Source of the DNA: Linnemannia hyalina
Taxonomy: Eukaryota > Mortierellomycota > Mortierellomycetes > Mortierellales > Mortierellaceae
Reading direction: 5' to 3'
DNA: 64,000 bases
Assembly (NCBI GenBank): GCA_019671135.1
Contig: JAHRHY010000006.1
Coordinates: 2,108,001-2,172,000, forward strand
The notes under the pieces were generated by a model. That model saw only the letters and a program-made list of their open reading frames with translations. It was not told the origin of the DNA and ran no database searches. Positions within the stretch are counted from its first letter, which is position 1; each line of letters begins with the position of its first letter. The position numbers were made by a program, and so were the translations under genes. Shown in pieces: positions 35,458 to 46,446 of the stretch.

Positions 35458-35528
35458 AAAACGCCTTCTCTTTTTCCTCTTTCAGGGTCAACACATAGTA
35501 GCACCGTGGATCATCATCACACCCAACC
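35437..35528. other. Micro-inverted ~92 bp segment inside arm A
   Basis: CCCATGGTTACCATTGAACA... to ...CATCACACCCAACC reads in the same plus-strand direction as 46676-46768 in arm B, although all surrounding arm sequence is reverse-complemented. In arm B this segment contains the intron 1 acceptor and the first codons of exon 2. See findings. Confidence 0.8.
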
Positions 35529-35610
35529 AGTCGGGACTCGAAAAATGAAGAAAAAATGGACAAGGGTTGACCAAATCGAATGTTGTATTATGGGGCTTTC
35601 TATGGTTGAT

Positions 35611-38600
35611 CTAAAATTCGCAGCCGAGTGACAATACGTTGAACATATTGGCACCTCCGCCACCACCTCGACCGCCGCTGCCACGGCCATTGCTACTGCT
35701 GCTACTACTTCCACCGCCGCTGCCACCTCCGCTACGCTTCTTGGAAGACCCGGATTTCTTATGAATCCCTGCAGATTTCGACCCCTTCAGCCCTGATCCC
35801 CCACTTGTCGAGGAGGTCGATGACGAAGATGGGAGTTGGTTCAAAGGTTCCATGTCCGGCCCAAAGATACCCAACTTGGTTACCTCTGCTGCCTCTCCAG
35901 TTCCTCCGGCGGCGGCGGCGGCAGAGGCTCCTTTCCGACTAGCACGAAACACGACCACAACATCAATCTCCCCCGTATCCACAAAATCCTCCTCGACTGC
36001 GGCCAGGACTTGATGATACATGTGGACAGATTCCGGGAACTGCATCCTCCCTTCCAACAGCGTCCCACCACGGGCAAGAGCCAAAGTCTGTTGGAACAAG
36101 AGTCCGTCGAATAGTTGTGCAAGGGGCGGGATCATGCCTTCGAGGTGGAGGGCGCTGGCGAGGAGGGAGACTGTTGCGAGGGCGTGTTGGTATTGGGTTG
36201 AGAGGTGGAGGGATCTTTTTGTCATGGGGGGTGCTTCGACCAGCGAAGGGGGGCCCGACAATGTTGTTGATGATGGTGTTGTCGGGGACGTGGGTATACT
36301 GCTGGCTTCCGGTGGTGCTGCTGCTCTTGCTCCTGCTGATGCTGGCGTTGCTGGCTGTTGGCCAATTGTCTCGGGGTAATACATTTCACGGAGGAAGAGC
36401 GCCGAAGCGACGAATGCAATGACCTCGAAATTGGCGACAGAGATACTCGCAGATCGGGTCTTGGAATGAGCAAGCGCGTTGATCAGGTATCGCAACGTCG
36501 CCGCCAGAATCATGAACGGCTTCGGGAGTGCGCGGACCTGTGCAGTGTCGGCTCCCAGGATCCCCAAGAAGAGACCAGTCCTGCTAGCCTCGTCCATCGT
36601 CTCGCCCTTTTCCTGATCCTGTACCTGCTGTTGTGGCGCGTCCAGTTGTTCGATTTCCATGGCGCCGATTGTGGGTTCGGTGTCGGCTGGGGATACCTCG
36701 ACGGCGCTGGTGGAGGAGGGTGGGACTGAGTCGATATCCATGACACTGATCCGCCTTGCCGACTTTTTCTGGGCCTTGGCCTTGACAACCTTGGCCATCT
36801 CATCCAACTCCATCGCTGAAGCACCCATCACAATCTCGGCCGACAAGTGGTCCCCACGCCTCACATACTCCACAACCTCCAACTCGGCTCCTGGTCCGCT
36901 CTGCTCCTCTCCCTCCTCCTCCTGTGCTCTGTCTACTTGACTTCCGCTCTCAAGGAGAAGCAAATCCTTCGCAAGAACCCCATAAATCCACCGCCTGAGA
37001 TCCCTCGACGCCAACCACGCACTCTCCCGATCTGTATCCTCCAAAAACGGCGTACACCAAAACATCCGGTTGCTGACCACATCCATCAACTTGAACGAGA
37101 ACTGACCCGCCCTGAAGGCTTCCTTCGTCTTGTTCAGCGCCGCTACTACAGATAGGGACGACTTTTCTGGTGCTGCCCAAAGGCCTCCTCCTCCTGCCGA
37201 GGGTGTGGAAGGGTTGGGAGTAGTCGCGATCGAGGGCGAAGGAGTGGGTTCTTCCGAGGATGGCAAGGAAGGTTCTCCAGAAGAGATTGATTCCTCTGTC
37301 GCAAAATCGTCCGGGATCGAGGGGGAGTACTGCTCCATAGACTCGATCAAAGCAGACCGCAACTCTTGACGCCTCTCTTCCGCCTCGCCCGCATAAAGCT
37401 GCTCCCGATCCTTCAGAATCTCGTCCATGATCCTGTCCACCTGATCGCACTCTGCCAGCGCCGACCCAATCTCCTCCAGCTCTGCACCACCATCAGCACC
37501 AGATCCAGATCCAGATCCAGCTCCAGCTCCGTACTGCTTCAGAAAGCTAGCCGTAGCTTTAATCCTCGCATGATTGGTATTATTTGCCACCGACAATTTC
37601 TGTCCCGTAGCCACCGCAAGCGACCTCGCGACCTGGTCTTCAAACACCTCAGGGCGGAGGTAATCGTTTCCTGTGAGTGACGCAAAGAGTGGGAGGAAGT
37701 GTGGTCGGATCCCAAGGTGTTCTGCGATGGCGGACTGGGAGTAGACTGTTGCTGCGACGGTGGTGGTTCCGGTTGTGGGGTCGGTCGAGACAAAGAGGCT
37801 GTCGAGCGGGATGTAGCCGCCTTTTGTTGATGATCCTGTGTTGTAGATAAAGTAATCTATATTGGGAAATAATGTGTCTAATTGTTAGTCGTCATTGCAA
37901 ACTGTCATATCGGGTACAGACAAAACTACAGATATACAAAACGTACCAGAATCCTTGCTGACGGCGTAGGCTTCATCAACACCAACATCCATCGACTTCT
38001 CCATCGCCAACTGAGCAACCAACCCATCAGCCTCACCATCACAAACCAACAGCTCAACACCCAGCGCCCTCAAAGTCTGCAACGTCACCTCCATAACCAG
38101 CGGAGGGATCAAAAAATGCGAATACCCCTTCCCACCAGCACCACCTCCACCCCCACTGGCTCCATTACTCCGACCACCAGCGCCGCCGGCCTGATTCGCC
38201 AACGCCTCAATCCCCGCCCCGACACTGCTCGTTAAAGTATTAGAGCCACCCCCCAAGCCAAGCACATGATAATGCTCCAAATCTCCCACAACCCGACTCA
38301 TCTTGCGGATCTTCTCCGTATCCCTCGTCAGCCTTGTCTGCCGCTTCTGAACAGGTAACGGACCATCAAACAAGAACTGTAACCGGAACCCACTGTTCTC
38401 GAGCGCTCGGATGTGGGCCGTAAGGAGGTTGACAAACGACGAGTATTGCCCTCCCCAGATCCATTCGAATTGCCCGCAGTAGAGGTGGTGGATGTATGCG
38501 TTTCCGTCGAGGATGAAGAATCGCCGTTTTGCGAGGAGGTTTGTTGACGAGGAGGAAGAAGAGGAGGAGGAGTGAGACCTCTTCAGACTGTCGGGACTGT

Positions 38601-38733
38601 TATCGCCTGCTTCGCTCGTAGTGGTGCCATGGTCGTCCTGTTGAGGTGAAGGCCGTGGCAGGGTTGTGGACCAGCTCTTGCGCTGCCCTAATGATTTCGA
38701 TTCGAAATAGCTGTACAGTCCGAGCACTCCCAT
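35611..38733 (-). CDS. ASTE1: Asteroid-family (XPG/FEN1-like) protein
   Basis: Model: complement(join(35611..37856, 37947..38733)), 1010 residues, one intron, phase closes (SKDSG|D reads KDSDYFIYNTG). The N-terminus MGVLGLYSYFESK is the family start. Next come RRFFILDGNAYIHHLYCGQF, LLTAHIRALENSGFRLQFLF, DGPLPVQKRQTRL and the XPG-I-like acidic block VELLVCDGEADGLVAQLAME with AVSKDSDYFIYN. PLFASLTGNDYLRPEVF follows. These are the PIN/XPG fold motifs with several acidic metal-binding positions kept. The long C-terminal part is helical with Gly/Ser-rich linkers and ends in a Ser/Gly/Lys-rich stretch before NVLSLGCEF. Asteroid proteins are poorly characterised nuclease-fold proteins; ASTE1 in animals has been linked to DNA end processing. 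Loops here are longer than usual. The stop codon lies only ~25 bp from the edge of the inverted duplication. Confidence 0.85.
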
Positions 38734-39032
38734 GTGATGTGTGATGAAGGAAGAGAAACTCTCATGTTGCAAAGTTGCACCTCCCCCTTGTCATTTTTTT
38801 GTTGACAAAAGTCCGATGTGACTGGTGAAAATACATATCTGAACTGTTCACAGGGGTTGCCACCAACCTTATGCCAACAATACCCATCACATGGCGACCT
38901 TTTGAATAAGACCCCCCTTGCACCATCCTTCATGCTCGTAAGCGTTTCGTATATTTGTTGAATAAATGCTCAATGTACATCTCTCTACTACTCCAGTTTA
39001 AAACTCCTCCAAGTCAAACCATCCACCATGCT
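38734..39032. other. Short intergenic ASTE1 / CCT1
   Basis: About 300 bp: the upstream region of ASTE1 and the 3' UTR of CCT1, both on the minus strand. No gene seen. Confidence 0.6.
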
Positions 39033-41486
39033 TTAGTGGCCATGGCCATCATCCTCCTGACGCTGCTCAGGCGCCACAGTAATCATATCATCAATGCGGA
39101 GGATCGACAATGCAGTCTCAGTGGCAGAACGCAGAGCACGGATCTTGGACAGAGCAGGCTCCAACACTCCAGCATGGACGTTATCACGAACCTCGCCATT
39201 CATCAAATCCAAGCCATACCACTTCAATCCCTGGCGAGACACGTCCTTCTGGGAAGCGTTATGGTACACACGGAGCTTCGCCACCAGATCTGTCGAGTCC
39301 TTGGCTGCATTCACAGCCAACGTCTTGGGGATCACAAGCAGTGCGCTCGCAAACTCTGCAATCGCCAATTGCTCACGCGAGCCCTATTACAACACGTAAA
39401 ACAAAAAAATACAGGTTAGTGAGTGAAAATGAGAGAAAGCTTAGCAGATCACGAATGAACAGCTACAGTCTTGTATGAGATCTTACCAAGGTGGTGGCAA
39501 AGTTCTCGAGGTAGATGTTCAGGGCAGTCTCGACGGCTCCTCCTCCGGGGACAACACTTCCACTCTCCAAGGTGCGCTTGACCACGCACAGGGCATCGTG
39601 CAAAGAACGCTCCATCTCGTCCAGCATGAAATCGTTGGCTCCACGAAGAATGATCGAGGCCGACGACTGGGCCTTGGTGCCCTTGACCAAGATGCACTCA
39701 TCGTCCGAGATCCTCTCCTGAACGACCTCCTCAGCGTAACCGAGGTACGATGCCTCATATGTCTCCTCGCCCTCCAAGTTGGCTAACGTCGAGATCAAGG
39801 TAGCTCCAGTGGCCTTGGCAATCCTGCGAAGATCCTCCTTTTTGCAGCGACGGACAGCCATTGCTCCAGCCTCGACGAACAACTTCAAGCACATGTCGTC
39901 AATTCCCTTGGTCGTCAAGATAACGTTGGCTCCAGTTGCAAGAATCTTCTTGATACGCTCCGTCGTAATATCGCTTTCCCTGGATGTTATAAGTGAAGTT
40001 GTCGAGGTGTGGTTAGTTTCAATATCTGGTGCACATAATCGCATACGCGAAAAAGACCAAAGTAAAAAATGTACCTCTTGCGGATATCCTCAAGCTTGTC
40101 TGGATCGTCGACCATGATGTGTACGCCCAAGTTCATGCGGACCTTCTGCAAGTTGATGTCGAGGCAGGCAATCTTGGCGTTGGTGATCTTGGTCTTCATG
40201 GCCTGACTGGCGACTGTGCAGTTGAGAGCGTATCCCTTGATCAGCGTCGACTCTGTTGCACTCTTTCCGTGAGCCTTCAAGACGTTGACAGCCTTGACTG
40301 GGTATTTGTGTTCGCCGCGGCTGTTGGTCGACTTGACAGCAAGCATAGCATCGACAGCCATGTTCGAGAAGAATTCGTCGTGGCTATTAGAGTTAATGCA
40401 ATATCAGCATAACCACGAACTATTAGCAAAGGTCATTCAGGCTTTAAACATTTCTCCCGCCAAACGCAACTTGGACTTGCTCCACCTACGACCCAATGAT
40501 CTTGCTGGACATGCTGGTCTTTGCAGCATTGACAAGGCAATCACGGCCAAGGGCATCAACCTTGATCGACATCTGATCCGCAATGAACTTGCAAGCCTCC
40601 TTGGACGCCAAACGGTATCCTGTGATGATGGTAGTGGGGTGGATCTTGTTCTTGACCAACTCGTTAGCCCTCTTCAAGAGCTCGGCCGCAATAATGACAA
40701 CAGAGGTCGTGCCATCACCGACTTCCTTGTCCTGCTGCTGTGCTAACTCGACCAAGATCCTTCCTGCGGGGTGCTCAACCTCTAACATGTTCAAAATCGT
40801 AGCGCCGTCATTCGTGATAGTGACATCCTAGATATGGTGAAAAGAAGAGAGAGAAGGAAGCGCGTGTTATGTTTTCTTTTTCTTCTTTTGGGGTGAATCG
40901 AAGGTCAAGGCTGTGTCGTTTTGGTGGTCAAAATGAAAAGAAAAAAAAAGAGGGAGCACTAACACCAATCTCGTTGACAATCATCTTGTCGAGACCGACA
41001 GGTCCCAACGACGACTTGACAATGTTGGCGATGGAAGCGGCAGCAAGGACTAGAGATGCAATAGCCAGCAAAGAGAATACAAGGTTGGTCAGTGAGCTGA
41101 TCGTCCTTTAGGTAAATGGTGCTAACAACCAATAAAAAGGTCGTGCGTGTTCCTGGCATGGCTGATTCAACGGTTGAAGATGGTAAAAGTGGTTGGGTCT
41201 CGGTGTCGATGATGCCACTGCGCTGAAGCTGCGTCCTGCTGCCGTCTGTTTGGTGAACCGCAAGTTGTCCCCGTACTTCAACGTCGGCCGGTCGTCTCCA
41301 TGGAGCTGTTGACTCCACTTTCCCCTCCAACATTCGCGGTTGTCAACTTGAGGACAGAAGTACGTAAGGAGACGAAGAAGTAAAGAATGAAGGTTGTGTC
41401 GTTTTACCATTCTGATCTCTGATGTTCTGTCCGCTGATGCGTTCTCCTCCGAGGAACAGACTTGCGCTTTGCTGTGAATTGTACAT
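39033..41486 (-). CDS. CCT1: T-complex protein 1 subunit alpha (CCT1)
   Basis: Model: complement(join(39033..39383, 39487..39979, 40075..40383, 40493..40827, 40964..41049, 41408..41486)), 550 residues, phases close. One of eight subunits of the cytosolic chaperonin TRiC, which folds actin, tubulin and other proteins using ATP. Diagnostic motifs: [51 protein letters not shown] and the nucleotide loop [18 protein letters not shown] (GDGTT at residues 92-96). Further on: [55 protein letters not shown], and the alpha-type ending [19 protein letters not shown]. Ending in -DDGHGH with LRIDD and MSSKIIG points to the alpha subunit rather than other CCT members. The donor of exon 2 is GTTAGT; using the adjacent GT would break the frame. 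Confidence 0.96.
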
Positions 41487-41875
41487 GGTGGGTGATTGTA
41501 AAGCGATGTGGAGGAAAGTGAAAGTAAAAAAAGAGAGAAGGACAAAGAACACTTTCATTTTTCGTTCGTGTCCCACAAAAGATTCGCGCTTGCCTGGATG
41601 CCTGTGACGCCAAAGCACCAAAATTTGGTTCTGTGACGTGCACAGCTCGCAAGAAGATCCAGCAAGGGAACCAAGCGACACTCGCAGAAAGGAACCAAAG
41701 ACCAAAGTATTGTTGATAATATTTTTATTTTAGTGGTTGGTAAAGGGGGTCAAAAGTATCTGCTGTTGATCTGTTCGAATATCATAGGCAATTTGTCTGG
41801 TGTCGATATGATTATGCTTGTCGTTGGTAGTCCAGCTTCAAATCGAAGTTCTCAAGAAAAAACAGGCTGTCCTGT
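41487..41875. other. Intergenic CCT1 / CUE1-like
   Basis: Promoter of CCT1 and 3' flank of the CUE1-like gene (same strand). No gene seen. Confidence 0.55.
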
Positions 41876-43082
41876 TCATGCTGTGGCATCCACCTCCTGA
41901 GCAGCTCCCTCTGCCTCCTTTGTCTTGGCTTCGGCCTCCCTTGCTTTACGCGCCTCCTCCTCCAAGAATCGTCTATTGGTTAAAGTAGAGACAAGTGAAA
42001 AGTTATAAGTATTTGCTCCTTAGCATATCTGTCAGCAGGAAAGAAAGCAAATCCAATACCATAGACAAATGATAATAACATACTTCCTGGCCTGGAGAAC
42101 CATAAACTCCTTGCGGCTCTTAAAGACTTCCTGACGCTTCTCTGCACTATCACCCCAGACCTTGGAGGGCTCATCGGGAACAATGTTCTTTTCAGCAGCC
42201 TCCTGCAACTTGAATCGCTGGACAAGGTTTCCGTTGGTCGCATGACTCGATCCTGAAGATGATCCTGTAGATGATCCTGATGGTACTGCTGAAGTAGTGG
42301 CTGCGGTGGGAGGGGTTTGAGGGCGAGGAGCTGGGGGCTACAGTTGACGGCAATGTAAGAAATGGCATGTTAGTCTCTAAATTGATATTTTTCGATTCCA
42401 AGATATCTCCCCATATGTAGCATTGTATACTTCAGACATCCGTACCATGGGCAAGGTGCCGTCCCGCAAGATGTTGTCGCAAGTCTGCTCCACGGAGCCA
42501 GTCTTTTGGAGGTCGTAGTGAATGGCTGCTGTCGGAATATGCGGGAACATGGCCCTGACCGTTTCAACCTAATCGAAGCAATTGTTCGTCAAGGTGTGAA
42601 GACTGGTGAGTACAAACTTGCACAGTATCCTCAGTCCTGGCACGGTTTGCCAAGACCGATCCTGTCCACTTGCTCATTTTCTATTCCTGTGTCCCGAGAA
42701 TTGTGTCGCCAGCCGAACACCTTCCACTCCGACGAGAAACGCATGGTGCGACAGAATCCCCTCATGAGGGTGAGCAAAAAAGTCGTCAAGGGCTGCATAC
42801 CATCTCTGGGTTGACAAGCCTTGCGGGGGGTCGTGATGGGATCCTGCCTCTGCCCTGTCCCTGACGAGGTCCTTGGTCTTCTCCAGATGCTAATAAAGGT
42901 GAATTGCAACAAAACCGGGCAGCCTCGGGTTAGTACCATGCTGTTCTGTTCCTGGTGCTGTGAACATGCCAGTCTTCCCGAGTCCAGGTTGTTGAGTATG
43001 TGAGTGTAGTATTACCAGAGAGCCATCTGAAGACCATGAAGATGATCACGATGACGATGGTGAGGCTGACAAAGTCGGTCAT
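41876..43082 (-). CDS. CUE1: CUE-domain ER membrane protein (CUE1-like)
   Basis: Model: complement(join(41876..41972, 42084..42337, 42446..42568, 42801..42889, 43016..43082)), 209 residues versus 203 in yeast Cue1, phases close. A single N-terminal transmembrane helix (FVSLTIVIVIIFMVFRWL) is followed by a basic Pro/Arg linker and a CUE domain: NPEMVETVRAMFPHIPTAAI, HYDLQKTGSVEQTCDNILRD, GTLP, with the MFP motif intact. A Pro/Ser-rich spacer comes next, then a C-terminal helical part (KVWGDSAEKRQEVFKSRKEF, MVLQARKRFLEEEARKARE) that corresponds to the U7BR-like helix of Cue1. Yeast Cue1 anchors and activates the E2 enzyme Ubc7 at the ER membrane and binds ubiquitin chains in ERAD. Length, topology and the QARK helix favour Cue1 over other CUE proteins. 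Confidence 0.87.
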
Positions 43083-46000
43083 GAGTGTGTATTTGCTGTA
43101 TGTGCTGCTTGGCTGTTGTGAAGTTGTCGGTGTTGATGAAGGTGTGAGCGGGTGAGTGTGAAGCGAGAAAGCGATGGAAGGTGATGGTCGGTACACGATA
43201 GCGAGTGAGGCTCCTTCCAAGTGACTGCCTTTCGATCAAGATTCAATCTGCTCGCTGATCAAACATTCACACTCTTCGACGCGAAAAACGCGTTTCGAAC
43301 ATGGCAACTTGCTATCTCTAGTACAAGCTACTTATCACACAGACACAATAACCAGAAGAACTGTCAAATCGGATATTTTCATGTCAATGACATTAAACGC
43401 AAGCACATTTGTAATACTTTCTCGCTACAAATGGAACGAATGCATCGTGTTCTCCTCACCATTGCTTCCGTTCTCTTGCATTGTTTCAGCACGGAACCCC
43501 TAGCTCCATCTCCAACTTGTAGGCTTCGATAATTCATCTCCTATGAAAGCCAAAATAAACAACAAACCATGTGGTATCTGCGACGCATTAAAACTGGAAA
43601 CACTCCCTTTATGATTGAACAATAACACTCCTTTTGTTTGGCTATTTGTGGCATAGAAGAAAGGTCAATCCATCATCCTTAAACTATCCCAAGCAAACCA
43701 GTTTCTTTAGGATAGCAGCCCTCAAATAACCTTGCTTTAGCTGTTGTCTGCTTATCGAGTCTGTGTGTTGTGCTGCATGATTGTGGATTGTTGCTTTAGG
43801 CGGTGCTTGCTTGTGCAAAATAAATCAGACACCTCGGCGAATTGACAATTTTGCGATTTTCCCTTCTTCTTCAAATGTCAAACCCCTTTATTCTTCGCGT
43901 CGCCGCCTTGATGGCCCAATTCACTAGCTTCCATTTTCTTTTCTTTCTCGCGATGATGCCAATGATGATATTCTTTGTTTGATGATGCCGCACTGTTATC
44001 GCGTCTGCGGCCTCCTAATCGTGTCATGCATGATGATGGTTCAGGCTGGGTCAAATTTCACAAAACAAGAAAACAAATACCTGTTCTCCTTTCGACCCTC
44101 CTCGGCCCTTTCGACTCCTTCTTCGACCATGACCTGTCTGTGTTGTATATCCATCGTCGACATGACCCATCGCTTGGACCTTCTTTCTAGTCCAGATCGT
44201 ATTACTGCTTGAGCTCGAGGCCAGGTCTCCCTTTTTCGTCTGATTGCGAAAAAGGGTTGTCTGTATTGTTTGTTGATTGTCTGTGGGTGGGTGGTGTGTG
44301 GGAATCGATACTCAACCACATCGTTTTGTTCTGTCGTTTAGGTTAACTTGGAGGGTAAGTAGGCTGTTTGCCTGTCGCCAGGAACGAGGTGGATAAATGA
44401 GAGACGAGAGGAGGATGAGAAAGAAAAAAGAATGGAAGTAGGACAATGAGAGGAGAGATAAACAAGGGGAAAAGGAGATTAGGACATGGCAAGCCAGGGC
44501 AAGACAGGGCAGGGTAAGGAAGTAAGGGACACAGCTACTTGCTGATCGCTCTCTTTGTATGGTGGAAATATCAGTCCCCAGTTATCACACAACGTGTACG
44601 TCCGAGAAAGGAACAAGACGCGTCTCTTTCGTTGCACTTCTTCGGCAGAGTGGTTTGATGCTGCACTCTTATTTTGCCCCATCGAAAGGTTGGACAAGAA
44701 ATTTTCTCCATTGCGGCGCGATACAAGAACGGCAAGTTACGCATGCGGTAGGATGGAAAATAGCAATTGGCATTGATATATGTCATCCAAAAAAAATGTT
44801 ATAGGAGGGACAGGGGAGGGATACAAGCAAGGCATGGACAGGGGACAGGAGCACACAGAAAGCAATGACCTCCTTTTTCCCAGCGAGAGGAGCACAACAA
44901 AGAAACAAATGAAGCACTGGCACATTGGGTAACATGGATCGGTTTTGGACACACGGACTATGACATCCTCACGAAAAGAAGAGGATTGAGCATGAAGGAA
45001 AAAAGGTGATTGCTGGAGGCGTTGGGATGAGGACCAAAAAGGAGGCGGGGCGAAGAAAGGAAAGAAGGAAAATGGGTATCTGGGAATGCTTGGATGGACT
45101 CACTCTCATGCATGATTTGGGCATTGAAAAGGTATCAACGGACACCAAGTTAGGCTAAGTGATAAGACGTAGCAGCGAGGGAAGGTTGACGATGATACTT
45201 TTGATGATGACACATACATTTGCCTCATTTGTTCGTCGGGAAAGAGGAAGGATGAAAGGAGGAGGAGCGGAAAGGGAAACGACCAAAGTTGAGGGGGAGA
45301 AGGAGCGAGGGGGATGGAGGGGAGTGCGAGGAAGAGAGGAACAACCAGGAGTGTGGCAAACTTGTCGTTTGCTGTTTGCCCCCGATCGTGATTCGCGCTA
45401 CGGCACTCCAGAAGACAAAAGATAAAGCAGTGCGCATTCAAAAAGGCTTGAATACAGTCTACGCCACCTCTTGTTCTAATTCTGGGATTTTTTTTCAGTT
45501 CAACCTCTTCCTTCTTTCGCGTCTGTTTTCTTTGTTGTCTTTGTTCTTTGTCGCTCTTCGTTGTTGGCCGTCGATGTTGTTTCTGTTGCTCAGTTACTGC
45601 TTCATACTCCATCCTATCGTTCCCTGCGGCCCTTTTTTTTTCTCGTTACCTTATCTTTTTTCCTTTGAGCTCCTCTACTGCTTGCTCCATCTCGGTTCAT
45701 CAAGTCAACAGCATCAACAGCATCAGCAGTAGCAACAACTAACCAAGTCACAGCTACCTACTCACTCTCTTCCCTATATCTCCTTCTCCCCTTGCTCAAT
45801 TCAACTCGATCGTACGGATTGCTGTGGGCTAAACATACCATACAAAAACTTCAAACAGTTCCCAACCAACCCCTTTTTTGCCTCCTTCCTTTCGTCCCAT
45901 CGTTGGTCCTTCCTTCGGTCGCATAAGCACGCAGTGAAGCAGCAAAGATAAACGGCTTTGCTCCTTTCTCAATTGTCACTCTCGTACATAAGCTTACCTG

Positions 46001-46446
46001 ACCTTGCCTCGCCTTACCTTGCTCTTGCTGCCTGCGGGTGCTGCTGATCCCCCCATACATCCAGTTACTGTTCAAACTCGCAGCGGATTCAAAATCGCGC
46101 TCGCCCATTACCCGCCTTGTATTTTTTGTCTTTCGTTCCCTCTCTTTTCTTCTCTTGTCCTTCTTCGCCTTTAACGTTCTTTTGCCTTTAAACTTTCGCA
46201 CTTTTGCCACTTTTTACTTTTCCCTTCTCTCATTCACGCTCACTTTCACTCACTAACTCTCTTTCTTTCACTCACTCACGCCTCCACCGTTTTTCACCCT
46301 CACCTTAATCCATCGTATCCTTCACTCCTATATCACTCGCCATCTTCACACTTGTACTGCTCCTCTCTTTTACCTCCCTCTAAGCTGATTCCTCCTCTTG
46401 TACATACGCCCTCCTCCTCCCCCCAACACAACACACTGCCTCAACA
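43083..46446. other. 3.3 kb gene-poor stretch
   Basis: No frame here resembles a known protein, and no tRNA-like fold was seen. 43083-44400 is mixed sequence. 44400-45400 is purine-rich on the plus strand. 45480-46446 is strongly pyrimidine-rich with TTTCTTTC/CACTCACTCA tracts, which looks like an extended promoter or 5' leader for the gene at 46447. A non-coding transcript is possible but not shown. Confidence 0.5.

Larger units (their letters stand above)
30208..35585 (+). repeat. Inverted duplication, arm A (~5.4 kb)
   Basis: Arm A holds, left to right, a Sel1 gene (+), a leader block, a GTT microsatellite and a minus-strand copy of an unrecognised Ser/Asn/Gln-rich gene. The same order, reverse-complemented, occupies 46628-51515. 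Similarity by eye is high in coding and non-coding DNA alike, including UTRs. Left limit about 30208, right limit about 35585 (CAACCCTTGTCC / CAAATC motif). The arms differ by four 108 bp Sel1 units, a microsatellite length and a micro-inversion. Confidence 0.9.

Noticed and set aside
43240..44400. Short open frames that might be small genes in the gene-poor stretch
   Set aside because: All are under about 100 codons, lack conserved motifs or supporting splice structure, and occur on both strands as expected by chance.
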